From Pseudobutyrivibrio sp. (lineage in GTDB: Bacteria; Bacillota; Clostridia; Lachnospirales; Lachnospiraceae), in NCBI RefSeq assembly GCF_017471675.1, contig NZ_JAFUSK010000027.1, forward strand, positions 1 to 38,233: a stretch of 38,233 bases of DNA, read 5' to 3'. Of this stretch, positions 24,782 through 34,170 are shown one piece after another. The position numbers and the translations under genes were made by a program. Numbering within the stretch: position 1 is the stretch's first letter; each line of letters begins with the position of its first letter. The notes below the pieces were generated by a model that saw only the letters and a program-made list of their open reading frames with translations, was not told the DNA's origin and did not search any database.

Positions 24782-26107
24782 ATGAAAAAAGCTGCACTAC
24801 ATAATCTTGGATGCAAGGTCAACGCCTATGAAACAGAGGCCATGGAAGAGCTACTTAAGAAGGATGGCTTTGAAATAGTAGACTTTAATGAACAGGCTGA
24901 TGTTTATGTAATAAATACCTGCTCGGTGACGAATATTGCTGACAGAAAATCCCGTCAGATGATTCATAAATGTAAAAAACTAAATCCAGATGCCTGTGTT
25001 GTGGCGGCTGGCTGTTACGTACAGAACTTTGGCAAGGATATTGCAGATGAACTTGGAGCTGATATTATTCTTGGAAATAACAAGAAGAATGATTTAGTTG
25101 CTAAAGTTCACGAATATTTTGAAAAACTGGATGAAAAGGATGGTCCTATTCTTGATTATGTTGATATTAACGAAGGTAATGTTGACTATGAGGATATGAT
25201 TATTGAAAAGGACTCAGAACACACACGTGCATTTGTAAAGGTACAGGATGGTTGTAATCAGTTTTGCTCTTACTGTATCATCCCGTTTGCAAGAGGACGT
25301 ATCAGAAGCAGGGCGATTGATGATGTGGTTAATGAGGTAACAGGCCTTGCAAAGGCTGGCTACAAGGAAGTAGTTATTACAGGAATTCACCTTAGCTCTT
25401 TTGGAACAGGTACAGATTTTGGCCTTGCTGATTTACTAGAAGCAGTTCAAAAAATAGATGGTATAGAAAGAATTAGAATGGGTTCTCTAGAGCCTCAAAT
25501 TGTCACAGAGGATTTTGCAAAAAGAGTATCTGCACTTTCTAAAATGTGTCCACATTTTCATCTGTCTTTGCAGTCAGGCTGCGACAGCGTACTTGTAAGG
25601 ATGAATAGAAAATATACAATCGAAGAATATACTAAGGGAGTAAATATCCTTAGAAAATATTTTGATGACCCGGCAATTACTACAGATATAATCGTAGGAT
25701 TTCCTCAGGAGACCCAAGAGGAATATAATACAACACTTGATTATGTAGATGAAATTAGATTTGCAGAATTACATGTATTTGCATATTCTAAGCGTGCAGG
25801 CACAAGGGCTGCTAAAATGTCAGGGCAGATTACAAATGCAGTAAAAAAAGAACGTAGTGCCAAGCTTATCAGCAAGGGAATAGAAAATACAAAGGCATAT
25901 CGTATGGCTCATATTGGTAAGGTTATGGATGTACTTTTTGAAGAAAAGCAGATTATAAACGGATGTGAGTATTTTGTAGGCTTTTCTAAAGAATACATTA
26001 AATGCATGGTTAAAGCAGATGATAAGGATTTATCTAATACAATCCTTAAGGTGAAGGCCACAGAAATTACACCAGATAATGAACACTTGCTTGTTGAAAT
26101 TTGCTAG
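24782..26107 (+). CDS. mtaB: tRNA t6A37 methylthiotransferase
   Basis: A 441-residue radical-SAM enzyme that converts t6A37 to ms2t6A37 in tRNAs reading ANN codons. The N-terminal UPF0004 domain carries Cys11, Cys47 and Cys78 for the auxiliary cluster; the radical-SAM triad is CNQFCSYC with Cys158, Cys162 and Cys165; a TRAM RNA-binding domain ends the protein (about 375-440). The opening GCKVNAYETEAM and overall length fit MtaB rather than MiaB or RimO. The region before it is AT-rich, with a weak ribosome site GAAAGG. Confidence 0.94.
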   Translation: MKKAALHNLGCKVNAYETEAMEELLKKDGFEIVDFNEQADVYVINTCSVTNIADRKSRQMIHKCKKLNPDACVVAAGCYVQNFGKDIADELGADIILGNNKKNDLVAKVHEYFEKLDEKDGPILDYVDINEGNVDYEDMIIEKDSEHTRAFVKVQDGCNQFCSYCIIPFARGRIRSRAIDDVVNEVTGLAKAGYKEVVITGIHLSSFGTGTDFGLADLLEAVQKIDGIERIRMGSLEPQIVTEDFAKRVSALSKMCPHFHLSLQSGCDSVLVRMNRKYTIEEYTKGVNILRKYFDDPAITTDIIVGFPQETQEEYNTTLDYVDEIRFAELHVFAYSKRAGTRAAKMSGQITNAVKKERSAKLISKGIENTKAYRMAHIGKVMDVLFEEKQIINGCEYFVGFSKEYIKCMVKADDKDLSNTILKVKATEITPDNEHLLVEIC

Positions 26108-26170
26108 TTTGTATATTAATATTAAAGTGATAGTTTGTAGATTTATTATTTGAGTAAAGACGAGGTAGAT

Positions 26171-26437
26171 ATGGCAGATTTAAGTAACACTCAATATTTT
26201 AAGGTTCAGAAAGACAATCCTGTTGGTGTAAAGGATGTGATTGAACAGGTATACAGCGCTTTAACAGAAAAGGGCTATAATCCCGTTAATCAGATTGTTG
26301 GTTATATTATGTCCGGGGATCCTACATACATCACCAGTCATAATAATGCACGTAGCCTCATTATGAAGGTTGAACGTGATGAACTAGTTGAAGAGCTACT
26401 CAAAGAATATATTGAAAATGAGAGCTGGAGCAAATAA
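26171..26437 (+). CDS. IreB family regulatory phosphoprotein (UPF0297)
   Basis: An 88-residue protein of the UPF0297/IreB family; in Enterococcus, IreB is phosphorylated on threonine by the kinase IreK and affects cephalosporin tolerance. Conserved features are TQYFKV near the N-terminus and the segment [23 protein letters not shown] 26171 is chosen (GAGG at 26161-26164); an earlier in-frame TTG at 26150 has no ribosome site. The stop overlaps the next start as TAATG. The IreB-RuvX-DUF1292 order is a conserved Firmicutes string. Confidence 0.94.
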   Translation: MADLSNTQYFKVQKDNPVGVKDVIEQVYSALTEKGYNPVNQIVGYIMSGDPTYITSHNNARSLIMKVERDELVEELLKEYIENESWSK

Positions 26438-26862
26438 TGAGTGGCAGAATACTGGGTCTTGATTATGGAACAAAGACAGTTGGGGTCGCAATTAGTGACC
26501 CTTTACTTTTGACTGCACAGGAATTAGAAACCATCACAAGAGAAAGGGCAAGCGCTTTGCGTCATACCCTTGTCCGTATTAAAGATATTTGTGAGGAATA
26601 TGGTGTTACATTGATTGTCCTTGGATATCCTCGTAACATGGATGATAGCGAAGGCTTTAGATGTGAGGACACCATCAAATTTAAAGAATTATTAGAAAAA
26701 CGAGTTGATATTCCAATCACTCTAGTTGATGAAAGACTTACTACCGTCTATGCTGATGAAATTCTTGAAGAATCTGGCGTCGCCAAAAAAGACCGCAAAA
26801 AATACATCGATCAAATTGCCGCCGCTATAATACTACAAGATTATTTAGATAATAGGAGTTAA
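26437..26862 (+). CDS. ruvX: Putative Holliday junction resolvase / pre-16S rRNA nuclease (YqgF family)
   Basis: A 141-residue RNase H-fold nuclease. GLDYGTKTVGVAISDP at 7-22 carries the first catalytic Asp9; LVDERLTT and the final DQIAAAIILQDYL complete the active site. E. coli YqgF matures the 16S rRNA 5' end; a role at Holliday junctions has also been proposed. It overlaps the IreB gene by one base and is one base from the DUF1292 gene. Confidence 0.95.
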   Translation: MSGRILGLDYGTKTVGVAISDPLLLTAQELETITRERASALRHTLVRIKDICEEYGVTLIVLGYPRNMDDSEGFRCEDTIKFKELLEKRVDIPITLVDERLTTVYADEILEESGVAKKDRKKYIDQIAAAIILQDYLDNRS

Positions 26863-26863
26863 T

Positions 26864-27127
26864 ATGGAACCAATTATTTTACCAGGTGAAAATGGAGAAC
26901 AGATAAAGCTATTTGTGGTTGAGGAGACTAAGGTTTCAGGACATAAATATTTGCTTGTTTGTGATAGTGAAGATGAAAATGAAGATGCTGATGCATCTAT
27001 TTTAAAAGAAGTAGCTGCCACTGGTGAAGAATCTGTCTACGAATTTGTAGAGGATGATGTTGAATTTGAAGCAGTTGCAAAGGTATTTGAAGAGTTAGTT
27101 GGTGATGATGCCGACTTGGATTTTTAA
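26864..27127 (+). CDS. DUF1292 (YrzB-like) acidic protein
   Basis: An 87-residue very acidic protein, matching DUF1292 by size, composition and its place after ruvX, as yrzB follows yrrK in Bacillus. AGGAG at 26854-26858 precedes ATG. Cytoplasmic; function unknown. Confidence 0.9.
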   Translation: MEPIILPGENGEQIKLFVVEETKVSGHKYLLVCDSEDENEDADASILKEVAATGEESVYEFVEDDVEFEAVAKVFEELVGDDADLDF

Positions 27128-27148
27128 TTAGATTTAGGAGGTTATTTT

Positions 27149-28825
27149 TTGAAAAAGAAAACTGAAAACACAGCTGAAAGGCTAAAGATTATTCCACTTG
27201 GAGGTCTAGAGCAAATCGGCATGAATATTACTGCTTTTGAATACAAAGACAGTATTATTGTGGTGGATTGCGGACTTTCCTTTCCTGAGGATGATATGTT
27301 GGGCGTGGATCTGGTTATTCCAGATATAACATATCTTAAGGACAATCAGGAGAAGATCAAGGGATTTTTCATTACCCATGGTCACGAGGACCATATTGGG
27401 GCAATTCCTTATGTATTTAAGGAGCTTAACGTTTGCCCTATTTATTCAACCAAGCTTACTAATGGTCTTATTGAGCATAAGCTAGAAGAGCACAAAATGC
27501 TTACAAAGGTTAAGCGTAAGGTTGTTAAATACGGTACACATATTAATGCAGGAGATTTCAGAGTAGAATTTATTCGTACTAATCACAGTATTCAGGATGC
27601 AGCTGCTCTTGCAATTTATTCTCCAGCAGGTATTGTTGTGCACACAGGCGATTTCAAGGTAGATTACACGCCAGTATACGGAGACCCAATCGATTTACAA
27701 CGCCTTGGTGAAATCGGAAAGAAGGGTGTACTTGCCCTTATGTGTGATTCAACAAATGCAGAAAGACCTGGTTTTACAGCTTCAGAAAAGACTGTTGGTA
27801 AGACTATCGATTCTATTTTTGCTGACAACGATAGCACTCGTATTATCATTGCTACATTTGCATCTAATGTAGATAGAGTTCAGCAGATTATTAACTCAGC
27901 TGATAAGTACGGAAGAAAGGTATGCGTAGAAGGCCGCTCTATGGTTAACACTATCGAGACAGCTTCTAAGCTTGGCTATTTGCAGATACCTGATAATACA
28001 CTTATTGATATTGAATCACTTAAGTCATATCCTGACGAGAAGGTTGTTCTTGTCACAACAGGCTCACAGGGTGAGTCTATGGCTGCTCTTTCTAGAATGG
28101 CTAACGGAACTCATAAAAAGGTTCAGATTAAGCCAGGGGATATGATTGTATTTTCTTCTCATCCAATCCCTGGTAACGAGAAGGCTGTTTCAAATGTTAT
28201 CAATGATTTGACAATGCATGGCGCTGAAATCGTTATGCAGGATGTTCATGTTTCAGGACATGCTTGCGCCGAAGAAATAAAGCTTATTTATTCTTTGGTA
28301 CGTCCACAGTTTTCTATTCCAGTCCATGGTGAGTACAAGCACCTTGTGGCTCAGGCTAAGATTGCGGAATCCCTTGGTTGGGATCATGACCATATCAAGA
28401 TTATCCGTTCAGGTGATGTACTTGAGCTTGGGGATAATTATTCTAAGATTGCAGGTCATGTACATACTGGTGCTATCATGGTTGATGGTATCGGAGTAGG
28501 TGATGTTGGTAACATCGTTCTTAGAGATAGACAAAAGCTTGCTGAGGACGGTATCATCATTGTTGTGCTTACACTTGATGGCGCATCAGGCACAGTACTT
28601 GCAGGTCCTGATATTGTATCACGTGGCTTTGTTTACGTTAGAGATTCAGAGGATCTTATGGAAAGTGCAAGAGCAGTCCTTGCAGATACAATGGATGTTC
28701 TTCAAGAGAAAAATATTACTGATTGGAACAAGATTAAGGGTGATATCAGAGATAACCTTTCTGATTTTGTATGGCATGAAACAGGCCGTCGTCCTATGAT
28801 TATTCCAATTATCATGGAAGTATAA
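27149..28825 (+). CDS. Ribonuclease J
   Basis: A 558-residue metallo-beta-lactamase/beta-CASP ribonuclease with endo- and 5'-exonuclease activity, central to RNA decay and rRNA maturation in Firmicutes. The motif HGHEDHIGA starts at His77 with the metal ligands; HTGDFK and the late HVSGHA/HGE motifs are present, followed by the C-terminal domain. The start is TTG 27149 with AGGAGGT 7 bases before it. In B. subtilis the gene after yrzB is the lytic transglycosylase mltG; here RNase J takes that place. Whether it is J1 or J2 cannot be told from sequence alone. Confidence 0.95.
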   Translation: MKKKTENTAERLKIIPLGGLEQIGMNITAFEYKDSIIVVDCGLSFPEDDMLGVDLVIPDITYLKDNQEKIKGFFITHGHEDHIGAIPYVFKELNVCPIYSTKLTNGLIEHKLEEHKMLTKVKRKVVKYGTHINAGDFRVEFIRTNHSIQDAAALAIYSPAGIVVHTGDFKVDYTPVYGDPIDLQRLGEIGKKGVLALMCDSTNAERPGFTASEKTVGKTIDSIFADNDSTRIIIATFASNVDRVQQIINSADKYGRKVCVEGRSMVNTIETASKLGYLQIPDNTLIDIESLKSYPDEKVVLVTTGSQGESMAALSRMANGTHKKVQIKPGDMIVFSSHPIPGNEKAVSNVINDLTMHGAEIVMQDVHVSGHACAEEIKLIYSLVRPQFSIPVHGEYKHLVAQAKIAESLGWDHDHIKIIRSGDVLELGDNYSKIAGHVHTGAIMVDGIGVGDVGNIVLRDRQKLAEDGIIIVVLTLDGASGTVLAGPDIVSRGFVYVRDSEDLMESARAVLADTMDVLQEKNITDWNKIKGDIRDNLSDFVWHETGRRPMIIPIIMEV

Positions 28826-28826
28826 A

Positions 28827-29471
28827 ATGATAGTAGATGAAAGATATACTACCTACCTAAACAGTCTTTATCCTGAGCTAGATGAAGGCCTTGATAATAT
28901 CAGAAGAGAGGCTAGAGCAAATTTCGTACCTATTATTAGGGATGAGACTATTAATCTTCTTGCTACATTGATTCGCATGAATCAGCCTAAGAGGATTTTA
29001 GAGGTAGGAGCAGCAGTAGGTTTTTCAGCTTGCTTAATGGCAAGCGTTGCTAGGGATGCTAATATTGTTACCATCGAAAATTACGAGCCACGCATTCCTA
29101 TTGCAAATAATAATATTAAAAACATGGGTTTTGAGAACCGGATAACACTTATTGAAGGAGATGCTACAGAGGTTCTGCCTACACTTGATGGTCCTTTTGA
29201 TTTTGTATTTATGGATGCAGCCAAAGGACAATACATTAATTTTTGGCCAGAGATTAAGCGCCTTACAAAGGATGGGGGTATCATTGTCACTGACAATGTT
29301 TTGCAGGATGGTGATATAATCGAATCCAGATATGCCATTACAAGGCGCAATCGAACCATTCACAAAAGAATGCGAGATTATCTTTATGAGCTTACCCATG
29401 ATAAAGGCTATACTACAACAATATTGCCACTTGGGGATGGAGTTAGTATTAGTGTGAAAGGAAAGAAATGA
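28827..29471 (+). CDS. SAM-dependent O-methyltransferase, TrmR-like
   Basis: A 214-residue class I methyltransferase of the COMT/YrrM group. The SAM site EVGAAVGFSACLMA begins at Glu59; FVFMDAAKGQY and VTDNVLQDG carry the metal-binding Asp/Asn. In B. subtilis YrrM (TrmR) methylates 5-hydroxyuridine at tRNA position 34, and its gene is next to the U32 proteins that hydroxylate it. The same arrangement here (ATGA overlap with a U32 gene) supports this role. It begins one base after the RNase J stop. Confidence 0.88.
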   Translation: MIVDERYTTYLNSLYPELDEGLDNIRREARANFVPIIRDETINLLATLIRMNQPKRILEVGAAVGFSACLMASVARDANIVTIENYEPRIPIANNNIKNMGFENRITLIEGDATEVLPTLDGPFDFVFMDAAKGQYINFWPEIKRLTKDGGIIVTDNVLQDGDIIESRYAITRRNRTIHKRMRDYLYELTHDKGYTTTILPLGDGVSISVKGKK

Positions 29472-30694
29472 GAGAAACAGAGTTACTAGTTCCTGCAAGC
29501 AGCCTTGAAGTACTTAAGGTTGCGGTTATATATGGAGCTGATGCAGTTTACATTGGTGGAGAGGTTTATGGTCTTAGAGCCAAGGCCAAGAACTTTTCCA
29601 AAGAGGATATGATAGAGGGAATCAGATTTGCCCATGAGCATGGCGTAAAGGTTTATGTCACAGCTAATATCCTTGCCCACAATGGTGATTTAGAAGGCGT
29701 TAAAGAATACTTTAAGGAGCTTAAGGAGATTAAGCCGGATGCTCTTATTATTGCAGACCCAGCTATCTTCATGTTAGCTAAGGAGATTTGTCCAGAGATT
29801 GAAAGACATGTCAGTACACAGGCTAATAATACCAACTATGGAACATATAAGTTCTGGTATGACCTTGGTGCAAAGCGTGTAGTATCTGCAAGAGAGCTTT
29901 CACTTGAAGAGATTAAAGAAATCAGAGCAAATATTCCTGATGACCTTGAGATAGAAACATTTATCCATGGCGCAATGTGTATTTCTTATTCAGGAAGATG
30001 CTTGCTTTCTAATTATTTTACAGGAAGAGATGCTAATCAGGGAGCCTGCACACATCCATGCAGATGGAAATATGCAGTAGTTGAGGAGCAGCGTCCAGGA
30101 GAGTACCTTCCAGTTTACGAAAACGAAAGAGGTACTTACATTTTCAATTCAAAGGACCTTTGCATGATAGAGCATATTCCTGATTTACTTTCATCTGGAA
30201 TTGACAGCTTTAAGATTGAGGGACGTATGAAGACAGCACTTTATGTTGCAACTGTTGCTCGTACATATCGCAAGGCTATTGATGATTGTAAGGAATCGGA
30301 AGATAAATATCTTGCAAACTTAGATTGGTACAAGGAACAGATTGCTGCTTGCACTTATCGCCAGTTTACAACTGGATTTTTCTATGGCAAGCCATCGGAA
30401 GAGTCTCAGATTTATGATAACAATACCTACAATATCGGATATACCTATCTTGGAATTGCAGGGGCTGTAAATGAGGACGGCTACTTCGAAATAGAGCAGC
30501 GTAATAAATTTTCAGTAGGTGAAACTATTGAAATTATGAAGCCAAACGGTGATAATATAGATGTAGAAGTTCTTGGAATTAAAAATGAAGAGGGCGAGGA
30601 TATGGAATCTTGTCCACATCCTAAACAAAAGCTATTTATCAAATTAAATGTTACACCTGATGAATTTGATATTCTAAGAAGAAACGAACCTTAA
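29468..30694 (+). CDS. U32 family protein, TrhP-like tRNA hydroxylation factor
   Basis: A 408-residue protein of peptidase family U32. The signature ETFIHGAMCISYSGRCLLS at about 163-181 matches the family pattern. Conserved Cys residues (GACTHPCRWKY) could bind a cluster or metal. U32 proteins TrhP/YrrN/YrrO are needed for prephenate-dependent hydroxylation of tRNA uridine 34; the 4-base overlap with the TrmR-like gene supports that role over peptidase activity. Bacillus has two adjacent U32 genes; only one is present here, with the full C-terminal barrel domain. aroC lies nearby but on a separate unit. Confidence 0.9.
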   Translation: MRETELLVPASSLEVLKVAVIYGADAVYIGGEVYGLRAKAKNFSKEDMIEGIRFAHEHGVKVYVTANILAHNGDLEGVKEYFKELKEIKPDALIIADPAIFMLAKEICPEIERHVSTQANNTNYGTYKFWYDLGAKRVVSARELSLEEIKEIRANIPDDLEIETFIHGAMCISYSGRCLLSNYFTGRDANQGACTHPCRWKYAVVEEQRPGEYLPVYENERGTYIFNSKDLCMIEHIPDLLSSGIDSFKIEGRMKTALYVATVARTYRKAIDDCKESEDKYLANLDWYKEQIAACTYRQFTTGFFYGKPSEESQIYDNNTYNIGYTYLGIAGAVNEDGYFEIEQRNKFSVGETIEIMKPNGDNIDVEVLGIKNEEGEDMESCPHPKQKLFIKLNVTPDEFDILRRNEP

Positions 30695-30717
30695 AATTAG
30701 TTACGAGGAGAATCCAA

Positions 30718-31773
30718 ATGGCAGATAGTAAATATGTAGCTTATGTAGGCACTTACACTCACGAAACCAGTGTTGGTATTTATGTTTATGATGTTAACCC
30801 TGATACTGGAGTTCTTACTGAAAGAAGTGTTGCGCCTATTAACAACCCATCGGATATTATTAATTCACACGATAATAAGTTCCTTTATTCTATAGCAGAT
30901 GAAGGTGTTGCCGCATTCAGGATTCTTGAAAATGGTGATTTGGAAAAGATTAACCAGGAATGGGTAGGCGGCATGAGAGGCTGTAACCTCTGCGTGGATT
31001 CTAAGAATAGATACTTATTCGTTGCAGGCTATCATGATGGTCGTGTTACCATGATGAAGTTGAATGAGGATGGTTCCATTGCAGGTATCGCAGATGGTAT
31101 TTTCCATCAGGGTATTGGTAAGTCTGTTGCAGACAGGCCTCTTTACCCACATTGCACATGTGTTGAGCTTACTAAGGATGAAAGATTCCTTTGTGTTGTT
31201 GAAAATGGTTTACATCAGATTAAAATCTACGAAGTAGATTATGATATGGGCAAGCTTCGTCTTGTTGATATTGTTAGATGTACAATGGGTTCAGCTCCAC
31301 TTAGAATGAAGTTTTCTCCTGATGGCAAGTATGCCTATGTCATCACAGAGATGTCTAATGAGATTTTAGTATATGATTATCATATTATAGAGGATCATCC
31401 TGATTTTGAATGTATCCAGACAGTATCATTACTTGTTGGTGTAGATGAAGAAATAAGCACAGGTACTAATATTAAGTTTGGTGATGATGACAAGTTCTTA
31501 TATGCCAGCGTAGATGGTCTTAATGCTGTGTGCATGTATGAAAGAGATCCTAGGTCAGGAAAGATTAAGTATTTCTCACACAGCTTTATCAGCGGTGATT
31601 ACCCTAAGAGCTTTGCTATTCTTCCAGGGGATAAGTACTATGTTTCACTTAATCATGATACTAACGAAATACGTAGCTTTACCATCGATAAAAAGGCAGG
31701 TCATTCATTGATGCAGAATGCACCAATCAAGATTGCTAAGCCTAACAGTATTGTTGTAGTAAAGATTAAATAG
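30718..31773 (+). CDS. Lactonase family protein (seven-bladed beta-propeller)
   Basis: A 351-residue protein resembling 6-phosphogluconolactonase of the YbhE/Pgl type and 3-carboxymuconate cyclase. The opening YVAYVGTYTHETSVGIYVY and repeated D-K-FLY-sheets are typical of this propeller; the conserved Arg/His near PHCTCVELTKDERF fits the active site. It would hydrolyse 6-phosphogluconolactone or a similar lactone, but the substrate is not fixed by sequence. It follows the U32 gene after 23 bases and has its own terminator. Confidence 0.88.
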   Translation: MADSKYVAYVGTYTHETSVGIYVYDVNPDTGVLTERSVAPINNPSDIINSHDNKFLYSIADEGVAAFRILENGDLEKINQEWVGGMRGCNLCVDSKNRYLFVAGYHDGRVTMMKLNEDGSIAGIADGIFHQGIGKSVADRPLYPHCTCVELTKDERFLCVVENGLHQIKIYEVDYDMGKLRLVDIVRCTMGSAPLRMKFSPDGKYAYVITEMSNEILVYDYHIIEDHPDFECIQTVSLLVGVDEEISTGTNIKFGDDDKFLYASVDGLNAVCMYERDPRSGKIKYFSHSFISGDYPKSFAILPGDKYYVSLNHDTNEIRSFTIDKKAGHSLMQNAPIKIAKPNSIVVVKIK

Positions 31774-31781
31774 CTTGTTGT

Positions 31782-31811
31782 AAGGGCTGATAAAACAGCC
31801 CTTTTTTCTTT
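31782..31811 (+). terminator. Terminator between the lactonase gene and aroC
   Basis: The stem AAGGGCTG / CAGCCCTT with loop ATAAAA is followed by TTTTTTCTTTT. The aroC ribosome site begins only about 12 bases later, leaving little room for a separate promoter. Confidence 0.92.
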
Positions 31812-31833
31812 TATATAACCTAGGGAGGTAGTG

Positions 31834-32928
31834 ATGGCAGGTTCAACTTTCGGAAGTAATATTACAGTAACAACTTGGGGAGAGTCACATGGTAAAGCAA
31901 TTGGTGCTGTTATTGATGGCATTCCAGCAGGAATGAAGCTTGATGAGCAGGATATTCAGATTTATCTTGATAGAAGAAAGCCAGGCCAATCCAAGTTTAC
32001 AACAGCACGTAACGAGGCAGATGAGGTAAAGATATTATCAGGCGTATTTGAGGGCGTTACTACTGGAACACCTATTTCAATTATGGTTGAAAATACCGAC
32101 CAGCACTCTAAGGACTACGGTAATATAGCTACAAGCTTTAGACCAGGTCACGCTGATTATGGTTATATAGAAAAATATGGTCTCAGGGATTATAGAGGCG
32201 GCGGACGTTCATCTGGAAGAGAAACAATTGGACGAGTTGCTGCAGGTGCTATCTGTGCTAAGCTTTTATCAGAGCTTGGTATTACAGTATGTGCTTATAC
32301 TAAATCCATTGGGGATATAAAGATTTACGATTTTGATTTATCTGAAAGAGATAACAATGCACTTTGCATGCCAGATCCTGCAGCTGCTAAAAAGGCTACA
32401 GAATATCTTGAGGCATGTATGCTTAATAACGATAGTGCAGGCGGGGTTATTGAGTGTCTTATAACAGGTGTTCCTGCCGGCGTAGGTGATCCTGTTTTTG
32501 ATAAATTAGATGCTAACCTTTCTAAGGCATTAGTTTCCATAGGTTCTGTTAAGGGCGTAGAGATTGGGGATGGTTTCGCAGTTTCTAAGACTGTTGGAAG
32601 CATCAACAATGATAAATTTAGAATGGTAGATGGCAAGGTTACTAAGGCTACCAATCATAGTGGTGGTATTTTAGGTGGTATATCTGACGGTGATGATATT
32701 ATTGTAAGATGTGCAATTAAGCCAACTCCATCTATTTCACAATCGCAGCCTACCGTAAATGAGAACCACGAAAATATCGATATTGAAATACATGGCAGAC
32801 ACGATCCTGTTATTGTTCCAAGGGCGGTAGTGGTTGTAGAAGCTATGTGTGCAATCACAATCTGCGACGCCCTGTTTTCGCACATGACAGATAGATTAGA
32901 TTATATTAAGGAGTTTTATAAGAATTGA
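31834..32928 (+). CDS. aroC: Chorismate synthase
   Basis: A 364-residue enzyme that makes chorismate from EPSP using reduced FMN, the last step of the common aromatic pathway. TTWGESHGKAIGAVIDG at 13-29 and RPGHADYGYIEKYGLRDY are signature stretches, and the C-terminal GRHDP-IVPRAV is complete. ATG 31834 is preferred over GTG 31831 because of spacing from GGAGG at 31823-31827. It overlaps tgt by 4 bases (TTGA). A terminator lies just upstream. Confidence 0.96.
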   Translation: MAGSTFGSNITVTTWGESHGKAIGAVIDGIPAGMKLDEQDIQIYLDRRKPGQSKFTTARNEADEVKILSGVFEGVTTGTPISIMVENTDQHSKDYGNIATSFRPGHADYGYIEKYGLRDYRGGGRSSGRETIGRVAAGAICAKLLSELGITVCAYTKSIGDIKIYDFDLSERDNNALCMPDPAAAKKATEYLEACMLNNDSAGGVIECLITGVPAGVGDPVFDKLDANLSKALVSIGSVKGVEIGDGFAVSKTVGSINNDKFRMVDGKVTKATNHSGGILGGISDGDDIIVRCAIKPTPSISQSQPTVNENHENIDIEIHGRHDPVIVPRAVVVVEAMCAITICDALFSHMTDRLDYIKEFYKN

Positions 32929-34061
32929 AGTACGAATTATTAAAGACAGAGGGAAAAGCTAAAAGAGGCCGTTTTCATACTGTCCACGGTGTTATTGAAA
33001 CACCTGTATTTATGAATGTTGGTACTGTAGCAGCCATAAAGGGTGCTGTTTCTACTGACGATTTGCGCCAAATTAAGACTCAGGTTGAGCTTTCTAATAC
33101 CTATCACCTTCATGTTAGAACTGGTGATAAGCTAATTAAAGAGCTTGGAGGCTTGCATAAATTCATGGCTTGGGATAAGCCTATCCTTACAGATTCCGGC
33201 GGATTTCAGGTATTTTCCCTTGCTGGTATCAGAAAGATAAAGGAAGAGGGAGTTACATTTAATTCCCACATAGATGGCCGTAAGATTTTTATGGGTCCAG
33301 AGGAATCTATGCAGATTCAGTCAAACCTTGGCTCTACCATTGCTATGGCTTTTGATGAATGTCCACCAGCACTTGCAGAACGCAAATATGTAGAGGATTC
33401 TGTTGCTCGTACTACAAGATGGTTACATAGATGCAAGGCAGAAATGGCTCGTCTTAATTCTTTGGATGATACAATTAATAAAGAGCAGCTTTTGTTTGGG
33501 ATTAATCAGGGCGCTATTTATAATGATATTCGTATAGAGCATGCCAAGATTATTTCAGAGCTTGATTTGCCAGGCTATGCTGTTGGTGGTCTTGCTGTAG
33601 GTGAAAGCCATGAGCAGATGTATGATGTGCTTGATAATGTGGTGCCATATCTTCCACAGAACAAGCCAACATATCTTATGGGTGTTGGTACACCTGCTAA
33701 TATATTAGAAGCAGTGGAGCGCGGTGTTGATTTCTTCGACTGCGTTTACCCAAGTAGAAATGGTCGTCACGGTCATGTATATACTAATCATGGTAAGCTT
33801 AATCTTTTCAACCAAAAGTTTGAAAAGGATATGCGTCCAATAGAAGAGGGCTGTGGTTGCCCTGCATGTCGTACATACTCTAGGGCTTATATACGTCATC
33901 TTCTTAAGGCTAAGGAGATGCTTGGAATGAGACTTTGTGTTCTTCATAATCTCTATTTCTACAATACAATGATGGAAGAGATTAGAGACGCTCTTGACGC
34001 TGGCATGTTTGCCACATATAAGAAAAATAAGCTAGCATCTATGGAAGCAGGAGAGGAATAG
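32925..34061 (+). CDS. tgt: tRNA-guanine transglycosylase
   Basis: A 378-residue enzyme that exchanges guanine 34 for preQ1 in tRNAs for Asn, Asp, His and Tyr, on the way to queuosine. DSGGFQVFSL holds the base-recognition Asp; FDCVYPSRNGRHGH holds the nucleophilic Asp; the zinc site is CGCPAC plus a later Cys/His in LCVLHNLYFY. The start is TTG 32925, overlapping the aroC TGA stop, with AAGGAG about 12 bases upstream. yajC follows, as in many bacteria. Confidence 0.96.
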   Translation: MKYELLKTEGKAKRGRFHTVHGVIETPVFMNVGTVAAIKGAVSTDDLRQIKTQVELSNTYHLHVRTGDKLIKELGGLHKFMAWDKPILTDSGGFQVFSLAGIRKIKEEGVTFNSHIDGRKIFMGPEESMQIQSNLGSTIAMAFDECPPALAERKYVEDSVARTTRWLHRCKAEMARLNSLDDTINKEQLLFGINQGAIYNDIRIEHAKIISELDLPGYAVGGLAVGESHEQMYDVLDNVVPYLPQNKPTYLMGVGTPANILEAVERGVDFFDCVYPSRNGRHGHVYTNHGKLNLFNQKFEKDMRPIEEGCGCPACRTYSRAYIRHLLKAKEMLGMRLCVLHNLYFYNTMMEEIRDALDAGMFATYKKNKLASMEAGEE

Positions 34062-34092
34062 TATTAAATAATTATTAATTCGCTCTTTTTGG

Positions 34093-34121
34093 TTGCGCTT
34101 ATTAAATAATTTTTGTAGAAT
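34093..34121 (+). promoter_or_regulatory. Promoter for yajC
   Basis: TTGCGC at 34093-34098, a 17-base spacer and TAGAAT at 34116-34121 in the 109-base gap after tgt. Confidence 0.55.
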
Positions 34122-34170
34122 GATTAATAGATTTTGATTTGGCAAAGGCCATTAGTAGGAGGATAATTTA

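Noticed and set aside
29034-29498. Minus-strand frame of 154 codons opposite the O-methyltransferase
   Set aside because: Shadow of the real gene; composition rich in Cys, Asn and Ile typical of antisense translation.
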